Below, piece after piece: positions 36,738 through 45,717 of a stretch of DNA of 57,029 nt. The translations under genes were made by a program, and so were the position numbers. The notes under the pieces are model-generated. The model worked only from the letters and a program-made list of their open reading frames with translations. It searched no databases and had not been told where the DNA came from. Location: NCBI GenBank assembly GCA_904419005.1, contig CAJFQI010000007.1, positions 1 to 57,029 of the forward strand, read 5' to 3'. This DNA is from Candidatus Avimonas faecium (GTDB lineage: Bacteria > Bacillota > Clostridia > Oscillospirales > Acutalibacteraceae). The first letter of the stretch is position 1. The number at the start of each line of letters is the position of its first letter.

Positions 36738-38876
36738 TTATTTCCCGCTGCCCTGCTTCCCCTTCTCCGGGCCTTCCGTCCCGGCGGATTCCTTTTCATC
36801 CTTTTCGTCGGAGGTATAGCCGCATCCCTCCGTCAGGCAGAACAGGCCGCCGGAACGTCCCTTCTTCTTGAACAGGTTTTTGCCGCACCGAGGGCACATC
36901 TTATGCGCCGGTTCGTTCCAAGTCACAAAATCGCATTTTGGGTAGTTGGCGCAGCCGTAAAAAACCCGGTTGCTCTTGGATTTCTTGGCGATGATCGCCC
37001 CGCCGCATTTTGGGCAGATCCCGCCGGTATCCTTGACGATCTTTTTGGTGTTCTTACATTCCGGATAGCCGGGACAGGCGAGGAATTTACCGTACCTCCC
37101 GGTCTTGACCACCATTTTGCGCCCGCAGAATTCGCAAACCTCGTCGCTTTCCTCCTCGGGAACGGTGATCTTCTCCCCCGACATGTTCTTTTCGGCGTTT
37201 TCCAGCGTCTGGGCAAAGCCCTTATAAAAATGGTCAAGGGTCTGCACCCAGTCGGTTTTGCCCGAGTCCACGTCGTCCAGCTCCCGCTCCATATTCGCCG
37301 TGAAGTCTACATCCACAATTTCCGGGAACTGCTCCTTCATCAGCTTGGTCGTGACCTCCCCGAGAGGGGTGGGCTTGAGGGCTTTCCCCTCCCGCTCGAC
37401 ATATTCGCGGGCCAGGATGGTGGTAATCGTCGGCGCGTAGGTGGACGGCCGGCCGATGCCGTTCTCCTCAAGCGCCTTAATCAGGGTCGCCTCGGTGTAG
37501 CGGGGAGGGGGCTGGGTGAAATGCTGGTTGCCCTTGAGCTCCCGGGCGACCAGGGCCTGCCCCTCCTCAAGGGCCGGGAGCGGCCCGCCGGTTTCGTCCT
37601 CCTCGTCCTTGCCCTCGACATACAGCACGGTATAGCCGTCAAATCGGACCGTGTAGCCGGAAGCCTTGAACAGGTAATCGCCGGCCGTGATATCCATCTG
37701 GCAGGTGTCGTGGACGCAGTTGGCCATCAGGCTGGCGGTAAAGCGCTCCCAAATCAGCTTATACAGCTTATATTGGTCGGACGTCAGGGAGTCCTTGACC
37801 TGCTCGGGCGTCAGGGCGGGCATTGACGGCCGGATCGCCTCGTGAGCGTCCTGGGCCGAGGAGCGGGATTTGAACACGCGGGGCTTCTCCGGCAGGTATT
37901 TGTCCCCGTACCGCTCCCGGATAAAGGCGGTGCCGTCCCGCCGCGCATCGTCCGAAATCCGCAGGGAGTCGGTGCGCATGTAGGTGATCAAGCCGACCGC
38001 GCCCATCTGGGGGATTTCCACGCCCTCGTACAGCTCCTGCGCCGCCTTCATCGTGCGGCGGGCGGCAAAGCCGAGCTTCCGGCTCGCCTCCTGCTGCAAA
38101 GTGGAGGTGATGAAGGGGGGCGCCGGCGAAATCTGCCGGGTGCCTCTCTTGACCTTATCGACCAGGAAGGCCGCCTGACGCAGCTCCGCCAGGATGCGGT
38201 CGGCGTCCTCCTTCTTTTCAATTTTCAGCTTGCCCTTCTTGGTGCCGTGCAGGCGGGCCGGGAAAGCCCGGCCTTTTTCGTCCGCAGCCAGCATGGCGTC
38301 AATCGTCCAATATTCCTCGCTGATAAAGGCGCGGATTTCCTCCTCGCGGTCCACGATGATGCGCACCGCTGCCGACTGCACCCGTCCGGCGGAGAGGCCC
38401 TTCCGGATCTTCTTCCACAAAAACGGGCTGATCTTATAGCCCACGATCCGGTCAAGGATGCGGCGCGCCTGCTGCGCATTGACCAGGTTCATATCCAGCT
38501 TGCGGGGATGCTCCATCCCCTGGGTTACGCCGCTTTTCGTGATCTCGTTAAAGGTCACGCGGTTGTTTTGATTGGGATCGACCTTCAGGAGCTGGGCAAG
38601 ATGCCAGGAAATCGCCTCCCCCTCGCGGTCAGGGTCGGTCGCCAGGATGACGCCATCGCTGTCCGCCGCCGCGTTTTTGAGCTGGCGGATCAGGGCGGTT
38701 TTCCCCGGGATATCCATATACCGCGGCTTGAAGCCGTGCTCAATATCCACCCCGAGCAGGGTTTTGGGCAGGTCGCGGATATGGCCCATGGAGGCCATCA
38801 CCTCGTAACCGGGGCCCAGATATTTCTGAATGGTTTTCGCTTTCGCCGGCGATTCGACGATCACAAGCTTTGACAC
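36738..38876 (-). CDS. topA: DNA topoisomerase I
   Basis: This 712-residue type IA topoisomerase relaxes negative supercoils. The Toprim domain starts KLVIVESPAKAKTIQKYLG and includes ATDPDREGEAISWHL. The active Tyr (about residue 299) is in GLITYMRTDSLR. The C-terminus (about 578-700) holds three four-cysteine zinc fingers (CEFCGRK..., CPKCGG..., CPRCGKN...). The start is GTG at 38876 with AAGGAG rather far upstream (12 bases). dprA lies immediately upstream, the common dprA-topA arrangement of Firmicutes. Confidence 0.97.
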   Translation of the reverse strand: MSKLVIVESPAKAKTIQKYLGPGYEVMASMGHIRDLPKTLLGVDIEHGFKPRYMDIPGKTALIRQLKNAAADSDGVILATDPDREGEAISWHLAQLLKVDPNQNNRVTFNEITKSGVTQGMEHPRKLDMNLVNAQQARRILDRIVGYKISPFLWKKIRKGLSAGRVQSAAVRIIVDREEEIRAFISEEYWTIDAMLAADEKGRAFPARLHGTKKGKLKIEKKEDADRILAELRQAAFLVDKVKRGTRQISPAPPFITSTLQQEASRKLGFAARRTMKAAQELYEGVEIPQMGAVGLITYMRTDSLRISDDARRDGTAFIRERYGDKYLPEKPRVFKSRSSAQDAHEAIRPSMPALTPEQVKDSLTSDQYKLYKLIWERFTASLMANCVHDTCQMDITAGDYLFKASGYTVRFDGYTVLYVEGKDEEDETGGPLPALEEGQALVARELKGNQHFTQPPPRYTEATLIKALEENGIGRPSTYAPTITTILAREYVEREGKALKPTPLGEVTTKLMKEQFPEIVDVDFTANMERELDDVDSGKTDWVQTLDHFYKGFAQTLENAEKNMSGEKITVPEEESDEVCEFCGRKMVVKTGRYGKFLACPGYPECKNTKKIVKDTGGICPKCGGAIIAKKSKSNRVFYGCANYPKCDFVTWNEPAHKMCPRCGKNLFKKKGRSGGLFCLTEGCGYTSDEKDEKESAGTEGPEKGKQGSGK

Positions 38877-38963
38877 GCGGCATCACCGCTCCTTCTAAGG
38901 TAGACTAGGAAAACAGGGGCTGTAAGGCCGCCTGTGTGGTATTCTATGCCCGGAACCGGCCGC

Positions 38964-40139
38964 TTATCCCCGGCCGTACAGCTGGCCGGGCAGCCGTTTG
39001 GCCGCCTGCCGCATCTCCAGCTCGGTCAGGGCCGCCGCCACCAGCGGGACCGGCATCCCGCAGCGCTCAGCCAAGGCGCCGGTCAGCAGCGGGCCGTCCT
39101 CCAGCGCGTCCCATACCCGGCGGGCACCTTCGGAAAGCCCGGATAGGTCAGCCGGCGGCGCCGGTTCTTTGGGCGGTTCAGCCGGCTTCCCGGCCTTGGC
39201 GGGGCGGGACGGCGCCGGCTTTCCGGCGCGCGCCGCCTCGGGATCCAGCACCAGAGGGTATCGATCGGCGTATTCCTCAAGGATTTCCTCCGGCCCGCGG
39301 ACCAGCCGCGCCCCATCACGGATCAGGCTGTCGGTGCCGGCGCTCCGCCCGGTGAGGATATCCCCGGCCACAGCGTACACATCGCGTCCCTGCTCCCGCG
39401 CGTGGCGGGCGATCATCAGCGACCCGCTGTTTTCCCCGGCTTCAACCACACAGACGCCAAGGGCCATCCCGCTGATGATCCGGTTGCACATCCGGAAATC
39501 CTCGTATGTCAGGCGGCGGGCCGGCTCGTCCGGCGGGTATTCGGAAAGCAGCGCCCCGCCGGACGACAAAATACGGCGGCGGAGCTCCTTGTTCCGGCCG
39601 GGATATTCCAAAGCCAGGCCGGTCGCCTGCACGGAAACCGTGACCCCGCCCTCGTTAAGCGCGGCCTCGTGGGCCAACGCCTCGGTCCCGAGCGCTCCGC
39701 CGGCGATCAGCGCCGCCCCTCCCCGCACCAGGCCCCCGGCGATTAAGCCGGTCACCCGCCGGCCGTATTCGCTGATGCTGCGCGTCCCGGCGACGGCGAT
39801 CGGCGGCGCCAGCTCAAGATCCGGCATACTCCCCAGGCCGTACAGCACCAGCGGGAGGCCGGGGATGCCGCGAAGCAGGGACGGATACAGCGCATCCTCC
39901 GGCGTCAGGAGCCAAACGCCCAGCTCTTTGGCGCGCTTCAGGATCGCCTCCGCCTCCTTGAGGCCGGGATCCGCCAGCCGCTGCCGCTGCGTTTGGCTGA
40001 GGCCAAAAGCCTCCAGCCCCTGGCCGCGTGCCTCCCGCAGAGCGGAGGGGCGGCCGAAGGCGCGCAGCAGGCTGTCCGACCGCGGGCTCCCCGGCCCGAG
40101 GGCCGTCTGCATCCAAATCCAATCCAGCCGCGCATCCAT
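38964..40139 (-). CDS. dprA: DNA-processing protein DprA
   Basis: This 391-residue protein loads RecA on incoming single-stranded DNA during transformation. It has an N-terminal helical region and the Rossmann core with AVAGTRSISEYGRRVT (Gly118 on) and GTEALAHEAAL. LSEYPPDEPARRLTYEDF, RNRIISG-like CNRIISGMALGVCVVEA, SGSLMIARHAREQGRDVYAVAG and GTDSLIRDGA follow. A Pro/Ala-rich linker leads to a C-terminal winged-helix domain (about 325-391). AGGAGGGG precedes ATG 40139. No competence pilus genes are in the window. Confidence 0.96.
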   Translation of the reverse strand: MDARLDWIWMQTALGPGSPRSDSLLRAFGRPSALREARGQGLEAFGLSQTQRQRLADPGLKEAEAILKRAKELGVWLLTPEDALYPSLLRGIPGLPLVLYGLGSMPDLELAPPIAVAGTRSISEYGRRVTGLIAGGLVRGGAALIAGGALGTEALAHEAALNEGGVTVSVQATGLALEYPGRNKELRRRILSSGGALLSEYPPDEPARRLTYEDFRMCNRIISGMALGVCVVEAGENSGSLMIARHAREQGRDVYAVAGDILTGRSAGTDSLIRDGARLVRGPEEILEEYADRYPLVLDPEAARAGKPAPSRPAKAGKPAEPPKEPAPPADLSGLSEGARRVWDALEDGPLLTGALAERCGMPVPLVAAALTELEMRQAAKRLPGQLYGRG

Positions 40140-40247
40140 ACGGGATCCCCTCCTATCGTATTGCCGCCGGCGGTTCCGTGCGGCCAGCCCATCCGCCGGA
40201 CAAGGACGGCGCGCCGTCCAGATTTCCAAAGGGCGCCGGCGCTGCCG

Positions 40248-41069
40248 TCATTCCGCCGCCGGTGCCGCCATGCTCTGCCGGGTCATCTCCCACATCACGA
40301 TCCCCGCCGCCATTGACGCGTTGAGGGATTCCGCCCGCCCGGCCATCGGGATGGTCAAGCGATGGGCGCAGGCCGCCGCCGTCTGGGGCAGGAGCCCCGC
40401 GCCCTCGTTGCCGATGACGCAGACGCTGCGCGGGCCGAGCTCCGCCTGGGAAAGCGGGACGGCGTCCCTGTCAACCACGCAGGCCCAGCATTCCAGCCCC
40501 CGTGCCTGAAGGGTGCGGACCGCCTCCGGCATCCCCCCGACGAAGGCCGCCGGCAGGCGGAACACGCCGCCCATGCTGGCCCGCAGCACCTTGGGGTTAT
40601 ACAGGTCGCAGCAGCCCTCCGACAGCAGCAGGCCGTCCAGCCCAAACGCCTCCGCGGTGCGGATTACCGCGCCGAGGTTGGCCGGGTCCTGCATATTTTC
40701 AAGCGCCAGGTAGCCGCGGCGGGGCGGGTTGTTTCCTATTTTAGCGAAAGCTCCCCGATTGTCAAGCATCCCGCACAGGCAGAAGATCCCCTGCGGCGAG
40801 GCCGTATCCGCCAGGGATTTGGCCAGCGGCTCCGGGATCTCATACGCCTGCGGGCAGGCGGCGCGCACCGGTTCCAGCTGGGAGGCATACGTCTCCGCCG
40901 CCCGGGCGGTATACAGGACGGCGCGGACTTCCACACCGGACAGGACGGCGTCTTGGCACAGCCGGGCGCCCTCAATTACAAACGCGCCCTCCTCCCGCCG
41001 GGCCTTCCCCCCCGAGAGAAGGCGGCGGAAAAGGCGGACCGTCGGATTGTCGCGGCTGGTAATCAGCAA
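40248..41069 (-). CDS. TrmH/SpoU-family RNA 2'-O-methyltransferase
   Basis: This 273-residue SPOUT methyltransferase has an N-terminal substrate-binding region (MLITSRDNPTVRLFRRL, FVIEGARLCQDAV). The knot core follows: LALENMQDPANLGAVIRTAEAFG, LYNPKVLRASMGGVFRLP, VIGNEGAGLLPQ and IPMAGRAESLNASMAAGIVMWE. The start is TTG 41069 with GAAAGGAG 10 bases upstream. The target RNA is not predictable. Proximity to rplT suggests a link to ribosome maturation and is common in Firmicutes. Confidence 0.93.
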   Translation of the reverse strand: MLITSRDNPTVRLFRRLLSGGKARREEGAFVIEGARLCQDAVLSGVEVRAVLYTARAAETYASQLEPVRAACPQAYEIPEPLAKSLADTASPQGIFCLCGMLDNRGAFAKIGNNPPRRGYLALENMQDPANLGAVIRTAEAFGLDGLLLSEGCCDLYNPKVLRASMGGVFRLPAAFVGGMPEAVRTLQARGLECWACVVDRDAVPLSQAELGPRSVCVIGNEGAGLLPQTAAACAHRLTIPMAGRAESLNASMAAGIVMWEMTRQSMAAPAAE

Positions 41070-41145
41070 GGGGGCTCTCTCCTTTCATGCAGGATGTGCC
41101 CGGCCGCTGAAGAGCCGCCGGCCGGGCGCCGTAAGAAGTAAGAGA

Positions 41146-41171
41146 CGCCCGCCGGAAGGGTCCGGCGGGCG
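41146..41171 (-). terminator. Hairpin after rplT
   Basis: A perfect 11-bp G+C-rich stem (41146-41156 with 41161-41171) with a 4-base loop lies 13 bases past the rplT stop. The sequence after it on the minus strand is pyrimidine-rich (TCTCTTACTTCTT). Confidence 0.75.
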
Positions 41172-41184
41172 CAGATACAGCTTT

Positions 41185-41538
41185 TTATAAAGCGGCCTTC
41201 GCCTTTTCCGCCAAAGCGGTGAAGGCGGCGGCATCGGACACGGCGAGCTCGGCAAGCATCTTGCGGTTGAGGGGGATGTTCGCCTTCTTCAGGCCGTTCA
41301 TGAAGGTGGAATAGTTCATACCGTTGAGCTTGGCAGCGGCAGAGATGCGGGTGATCCACAGACGGCGGAAATCGCGCTTTCTCTGCTTACGGCCGATATA
41401 GGCGTACTGGCCGGACTTCATCACGGCCTGTTTCGCCATCTTGAACAACTTGGATTTTGCGCCATAATAGCCCTTGGCGAGCTTTACGGTCTTTTTCCTT
41501 CTTTTGCGCGTCATCATCGCGCCCTTTATACGAGCCAT
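41185..41538 (-). CDS. rplT: 50S ribosomal protein L20
   Basis: This 117-residue basic protein begins [24 protein letters not shown] and contains [17 protein letters not shown]20 is an early assembly protein and, in Firmicutes, the autoregulator of the infC-rpmI-rplT leader. It is the third gene of the operon. Confidence 0.98.
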   Translation of the reverse strand: MARIKGAMMTRKRRKKTVKLAKGYYGAKSKLFKMAKQAVMKSGQYAYIGRKQRKRDFRRLWITRISAAAKLNGMNYSTFMNGLKKANIPLNRKMLAELAVSDAAAFTALAEKAKAAL

Positions 41539-41566
41539 CTTACGTTACCTCCATCCAAAACGTTGA

Positions 41567-41764
41567 TTATTTGTAGGGGATCAGGCGCTTAATCTGCCGC
41601 GTGTTGGTGACGTCGGCCACCCGGGTCTTGCGGAGATTCCTCTTGCGCTTGGTCGATTTCTTGTTCAGGATGTGGGATTTGTAAGCCTTTGCGCGGATCG
41701 GCTTGCCGTTTTTGGAGAGTTTAAAGCGTTTCTTCGCGCCGGTATGCGTCTTGATCTTCGGCAT
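41567..41764 (-). CDS. rpmI: 50S ribosomal protein L35
   Basis: This 65-residue protein starts [20 protein letters not shown] and ends in KRLIPYK, typical of L35. It lies between infC and rplT with normal ribosome sites. Confidence 0.98.
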   Translation of the reverse strand: MPKIKTHTGAKKRFKLSKNGKPIRAKAYKSHILNKKSTKRKRNLRKTRVADVTNTRQIKRLIPYK

Positions 41765-41790
41765 CGTCTTGTCCTCCTTAATGACTTCGT

Positions 41791-42309
41791 TTACTTCGCC
41801 GGCTTCGGGGCAAGGAACATCAGCATATGACGGCCTTCCATTTTGGCGGGCCGTTCCACCACACCGAATTCCGCGCAGGCCTCGGCAAAACGCTTCATGG
41901 CCTCCTGCCCGATTTCCGGATGCCCTAATTCCCGCCCGCGAAAGCGGATGGAAACCTTGACCTTGTTGCCGTCCCCGAGAAAACGGGCGGCGTGCTTGAC
42001 CTTCGTGTTGAAATCCCCGACATCGGTGTTCAGGCCCAGGCGGACCTCCTTGATTTCCACAACACGCTGGTTTTTGCGGGCTTCCTTCTCGCGCTTGGAC
42101 TGTTCAAAGCGGTACTTGCCGTAATCCATAATACGGCATACCGGGGGCTGAGCGGCCGGCGCGATCTTGACCAGGTCGAGATTTTTGTCGTCGGCGATCT
42201 TCTGGGCCTCGCGGGTGGGCATAATCCCCATCTGCTCGCCGTCAGAGCCGATGACACGGACTTCGCTGTCTCGGATTTGTTCGTTGATCTGCAGTTCCTT
42301 ACTTGCTAT
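41791..42309 (-). CDS. infC: Translation initiation factor IF-3
   Basis: This 172-residue factor prevents premature subunit joining and discriminates against non-canonical start codons. The N-terminal domain has [21 protein letters not shown], and the C-terminal domain [20 protein letters not shown] and [16 protein letters not shown]. No ATG, GTG or TTG fits; ATA at 42309 lies 8 bases after GGAGGT and gives the right length and N-terminus. Rare AUU/AUC/AUA starts are the known basis of infC autoregulation. Confidence 0.96.
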   Translation of the reverse strand: MASKELQINEQIRDSEVRVIGSDGEQMGIMPTREAQKIADDKNLDLVKIAPAAQPPVCRIMDYGKYRFEQSKREKEARKNQRVVEIKEVRLGLNTDVGDFNTKVKHAARFLGDGNKVKVSIRFRGRELGHPEIGQEAMKRFAEACAEFGVVERPAKMEGRHMLMFLAPKPAK

Positions 42310-42486
42310 GGTTAAGCACCTCCACCTAACTGAAGTTGATAAAAACGCGGGCAGAATCTTTCTGCCCGCGACAACAACCGCACACAGCCCTCCCCGCCAC
42401 GGCGGGGACAGCGCGACAACCGTATTGACCGGCCGGAACGGAATCCGGAGGGTGAGAGCGGGCAAACGCTCTGCTTTGTTTATTTC
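42310..42486 (-). promoter_or_regulatory. infC leader, probable L20-responsive attenuator
   Basis: The predicted leader of about 177 bases holds an upstream hairpin with CCCCGCC/GGCGGGG-type arms near 42391-42406. A complete intrinsic terminator (42341-42370) lies before the infC ribosome site. In Firmicutes this operon has an L20-binding leader that controls premature termination. The structure here fits, but a covariance-model match was not possible. Confidence 0.65.
42341..42370 (-). terminator. Attenuator terminator in the infC leader
   Basis: An 11-bp perfect stem (42346-42356 with 42360-42370) closed by three bases is followed on the minus strand by TTTTT (42341-42345). It lies about 30 bases before the infC start. 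Confidence 0.9.
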
Positions 42487-42492
42487 CAGAGT

Positions 42493-42521
42493 ATTATACC
42501 AGCCGCGCCGCCCTCTGTCAA
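42493..42521 (-). promoter_or_regulatory. infC-rpmI-rplT promoter (consensus)
   Basis: A perfect TTGACA (42516-42521) and a perfect TATAAT (42493-42498) are spaced by exactly 17 bases on the minus strand. Confidence 0.93.
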
Positions 42522-42605
42522 GACCTGCGGGGTGAATTTTTCCGGGGGAAGAATTCCCCTAGAAGGGACACCGGCGCCGCGTACCTCGCAGCCGCCGTTC
42601 GGGCT

Positions 42606-43208
42606 TTATTGCTTACGCAGATAACGCTTAAAAATACCCGATTCACGAATGTCACCGCAGTATTCAAAGCCAGCTTTTTCGATGCCTCGGATCGACGGCG
42701 TATTCTCATTGCGGACGATGATATAAAACGTAGTGCCTTCCCCGCCTAGGTTTTCACAAATAAAACGAAGCGTGGCAGGATAGAGTCCTTTGCCGCGGTG
42801 CAACGGATAGGTATAGCATGGGCCGATTTCATAATCGCCCCGACCAAGAAATGGAAATTTAAAACACCTTGGCACAACGTAAGAGGTATGCATCAGTTCC
42901 CCGGCATCATTGCGGACATAATATATCCGAGCTTTTCCAAAAGATATCGTCTGAAAAAAATACGAATCAGGGTGGTTTTTATGCTTTTTGATTCGCCTGG
43001 CAGATAATATCCCCCACAAACCGACGGCGTGAAAATACAAGCCGTGAACTCGCTTTCCGTCCTTTGCCTCGCCGCTGTTTTGAAATATAATCGTTTCGCC
43101 TGTTTTTCTCTGCGACGACTCTCTCCCACTTTTCGTACATCTTCCTTTCGCATTTTTCTCGTTCCGCTCAAACTTTATGGCAGGCGTCTGCCCGCCACAA
43201 ACACCCAT
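42606..43208 (-). CDS. GNAT-like acetyltransferase, AT-rich
   Basis: The reliable part (about the last 140 residues) resembles a GNAT domain. RIYYVRNDAGELMHTSYVVP is followed by YEIGPCYTYPLHRGKGLYPA (the acetyl-CoA loop) and ENTPSIRGIEKAGFEYCGDI. The sequence is visibly AT-richer than its neighbours, hinting at horizontal gain. The first 55 or so residues look non-native (many Lys/Arg/Gln, no conserved pattern) and the true start is uncertain; translation may begin further downstream. The substrate is unknown; similar proteins occur in polysaccharide loci. Confidence 0.6.
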   Translation of the reverse strand: MGVCGGQTPAIKFERNEKNAKGRCTKSGRESSQRKTGETIIFQNSGEAKDGKRVHGLYFHAVGLWGILSARRIKKHKNHPDSYFFQTISFGKARIYYVRNDAGELMHTSYVVPRCFKFPFLGRGDYEIGPCYTYPLHRGKGLYPATLRFICENLGGEGTTFYIIVRNENTPSIRGIEKAGFEYCGDIRESGIFKRYLRKQ

Positions 43209-43250
43209 CCGCCGCGCGGGCCTCTTGCCGCGGCCGCTGCGCAGGGAGGC

Positions 43251-44024
43251 CTAGACGGACCGCACGATCCCTTCGTCGTAGGAGGGGGCGATCTCCGCCC
43301 CCGGCGGGACCACCAGAAAATCCTCCTCATTCCAGCTGCCGGAAAGGAAGCGCTCCAGCAAATCCATGCGGCCTTCCACCCGATGATACTGCCAGTGAAA
43401 AAATTCCGCCGCCCGCTTGGTGAACTCCTGATGCTCCGCCTTATCGTAAAACGGCATTTGGATATACGCGGCGTGCCGGTAATCCCTGGTCCAGCCGTTC
43501 ATGCTTTCCAGGAAGAAATCCAGGTCCTCCTCATCGTACCCTTTTTCCCGGTAATAGTCCGCCTGCCGTTTCTGAACCGCCTCGCAGGGCATTTCGGCGT
43601 TTTCAATCCAGCTCGCGGTATACCAAAAGCAGCCGGGCAGCTCCTGGAAAAAATGGGCGTAGCGCTCCTTGGAGCCCAGGAAGAGGGTGATGCAGTCGTG
43701 GGCGCGGGGGATTACCAGTCGATGGCGCCGGCTGCGCAGCCCCGCCGTCCCATTGGAGCAGAGCCCGTAGCCGATCAGAATGGCGTCAAAATCCTCCGGC
43801 AGGCGCGGGGTGATCCCCTCCCCCACCCCGCCGAGCTCGTTGGTATGGCGGTCCTGCCCGGATTCCACCGCGTCGATCTCCTCCTGGAGCACGCGGCGAA
43901 GGACGTCCGGCGCGTTGTGGTAGCCCTGCCGGATCCACGTTATGTCAATATTGTTGGGGGAAAGGGCGGATAAATAGGAGAGCTCCCGGGACAACGCCTT
44001 GCAGGCAAGCAGCTTCAGCCTCAT
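43251..44024 (-). CDS. DUF1638-family protein
   Basis: This 257-residue protein matches the DUF1638 pattern: MRLKLLACKALSRELSYL at the N-terminus and AILIGYGLCSNGTAGL followed by RLVIPRAHDCITLFLGSKERY in the middle. C-terminal charged residues follow. The conserved Cys/His residues suggest a metal or cofactor site, but no activity is established; in methanogens and some anaerobes the family occurs near corrinoid methyltransferases. No such partner is visible here. It is followed on the strand by the AT-rich GNAT. Confidence 0.88.
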   Translation of the reverse strand: MRLKLLACKALSRELSYLSALSPNNIDITWIRQGYHNAPDVLRRVLQEEIDAVESGQDRHTNELGGVGEGITPRLPEDFDAILIGYGLCSNGTAGLRSRRHRLVIPRAHDCITLFLGSKERYAHFFQELPGCFWYTASWIENAEMPCEAVQKRQADYYREKGYDEEDLDFFLESMNGWTRDYRHAAYIQMPFYDKAEHQEFTKRAAEFFHWQYHRVEGRMDLLERFLSGSWNEEDFLVVPPGAEIAPSYDEGIVRSV

Positions 44025-44093
44025 AACATCCCACGTCCTTTGGAAAGTATCGGGCGGCAGACGCCCGCGCACCCGTTTTGCGCCCGCCCTGGT

Positions 44094-44729
44094 TTACCGC
44101 GGCGTTTTCCCCAGCGTCGGCCGGATCCCCCGCAGCGCGGGCGCGGCAAACAGGGAGAGCGACAGCACGGCTGCCAGGCCGACCTTCACCACATCCCCGG
44201 GCAGGAACGCGGCGTTGGACCACAGCAGCGCCGGGATCTCCGCCAGGGATCTCCCCCCCACGGCGGCCAGCATCAGGGAACCGCAGAGGTAATCCGCCAG
44301 CACCCCCGCCATGCCGGCCAGGAACGCCGCCGGAATATGCAGCGGGACCCCGCGCCATCTTTTGCGCAGCAGCTTTTTCATCACCAGGTCCGAATACAGC
44401 CCGGTCAGCAGCACGATGAACACCCAGCCGAGGATATATCCCGCCGTCGGGCCGGCGAATACCGCCGGGCCGCCTTTGCCTCCCGCCATCATCGGCAGCC
44501 CGCAGAAGGTCAGCACCCACACGGCGCCAAGGCTGGTCAGCCCGCCCCGCACGCCGAGGGTCAGCCCCATCATCGCCACCAGGAAGACCTGGAGGGTGAT
44601 CGGCACGCCGGGGATCAGCTGGATGGCGGATAAGAACGGGACATTGCCCGCCAGGGCGAAAAACGCCACATACAGCGCCCCCAGGGTCAATTGATAGACC
44701 GCGGCCGTCCGGCGGCCGGATTTTGCCAT
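44094..44729 (-). CDS. bioY: Biotin transporter BioY
   Basis: This 211-residue S-component of an ECF-type biotin importer has about six membrane helices: TLGALYVAFFALAGNVPFL, ITLQVFLVAMMGLTLGVRGG, a GGPAVFAGPTAGYILGWVF segment, and later helices. It needs the shared EcfAA'T module (not in the window) for high-affinity uptake. GGGAGG lies 4 bases before ATG 44729. Biotin is the cofactor of AccB/AccC; no bio biosynthesis genes are seen here. Confidence 0.96.
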   Translation of the reverse strand: MAKSGRRTAAVYQLTLGALYVAFFALAGNVPFLSAIQLIPGVPITLQVFLVAMMGLTLGVRGGLTSLGAVWVLTFCGLPMMAGGKGGPAVFAGPTAGYILGWVFIVLLTGLYSDLVMKKLLRKRWRGVPLHIPAAFLAGMAGVLADYLCGSLMLAAVGGRSLAEIPALLWSNAAFLPGDVVKVGLAAVLSLSLFAAPALRGIRPTLGKTPR

Positions 44730-44796
44730 GCTGCCTCCCACAATACTCGCTCTCCTTTTCCTTTACATAGGCCCAGGCAGGCGCCGATCCTGCCTC

Positions 44797-45717
44797 TTAC
44801 AGCCCCTTTTCGTAGAGATATTCCTCCAGGCACAGGCCGCGGCTCATGATTTCCTGCGCCGCCTCCACCCCGACATAGCGGTAATGCCACGGCTCGAAAA
44901 TCACGCCGGTGATATCCTCCTTGTCCTTGGGGAAGCGGAGGATAAAGCCGTAATCCGCGCAGTGCTCAATCAGCCAGGCATAGGCCTCGGTGTTTTCAAA
45001 GTCCTGGTTCAGGCTGTAATTGCCGCTGCCGCCCACGTCGGCCGCCAAGCCGGTGTTATGCTCGCTGTACCCCGGGCGCTTGACCACGGTGTTGGCCTTC
45101 TGCTCCGCCTCTTCCTGGCCGTAGCCCTGTCCCTTCCACTTCTCCACCTCGCGAGCAAACAGGGATTCCTGAAGCGACTGGGGCCGGAAAAGGGAGACGC
45201 CCCGGATATCGTACGCCGCGCCGTCGGCCAGCATCTGCCGGTAAGCCTCCGCCGCCCGCGCGTCCATCTGCCCGCCGGACACGCTTGCCATCGCGGTGGT
45301 TTCCTCATAGCCGTCCGGCACAGCGTTATAATCGTTGACCAGGATCAGGTTCCAGGCCGCGCCGGCCGGCTGCCGGTACAGCTTGGCCCCTTCAGGGCTG
45401 AGCGCCGTGGTGCCGGCAGTCGTTGAGGGCGCGGTCGTCTGTGTGCCTTCCTCCGTGGCGCTCCCCTCGGTGGTGCTCCCACCGGCCGAGGGCGCCGTGT
45501 CCGAGCTGGCCGGCCGGCTGACATCGTCCGAGCCAAGCTCCACCCTGCCGAAAATCCCCCACAGGATAAACGCCGCCGCCCCAATCAGCAGCAGGATGAT
45601 GATCAACAGGACCCAGCGCCCGCGCTTCGGCTTTTTCCGCGGCGAAGAGGGCCGCTGTGCGCCGCCGGAATACGGCGTATTCGTATTTTTATGGCTTGAA
45701 CGGTTTGGGTTCCCCAT
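44797..45717 (-). CDS. Membrane-anchored D,D-carboxypeptidase (M15B, VanY/DacY type)
   Basis: A basic cytoplasmic head is followed by one membrane helix (GRWVLLIIILLLIGAAAFIL). A Ser/Thr/Ala-rich extracellular linker and an M15 peptidase domain come next. Metal-site motifs are VKRPGYSEHNTGLAADVGG and IFEPWHYRYVG, so it should trim the terminal D-Ala of peptidoglycan stems. I place the start at ATG 45717, behind AAAGGA that is rather distant; an in-frame ATG at 45789 has no ribosome site. The presence of a VanY-like enzyme alone does not indicate glycopeptide resistance. Confidence 0.9.
   Translation of the reverse strand: MGNPNRSSHKNTNTPYSGGAQRPSSPRKKPKRGRWVLLIIILLLIGAAAFILWGIFGRVELGSDDVSRPASSDTAPSAGGSTTEGSATEEGTQTTAPSTTAGTTALSPEGAKLYRQPAGAAWNLILVNDYNAVPDGYEETTAMASVSGGQMDARAAEAYRQMLADGAAYDIRGVSLFRPQSLQESLFAREVEKWKGQGYGQEEAEQKANTVVKRPGYSEHNTGLAADVGGSGNYSLNQDFENTEAYAWLIEHCADYGFILRFPKDKEDITGVIFEPWHYRYVGVEAAQEIMSRGLCLEEYLYEKGL

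Noticed and set aside
44797-45717. Vancomycin-resistance locus suggested by the VanY-like protein
   Set aside because: No vanH, ligase, vanX or vanRS is present; M15B carboxypeptidases are ordinary cell-wall enzymes.
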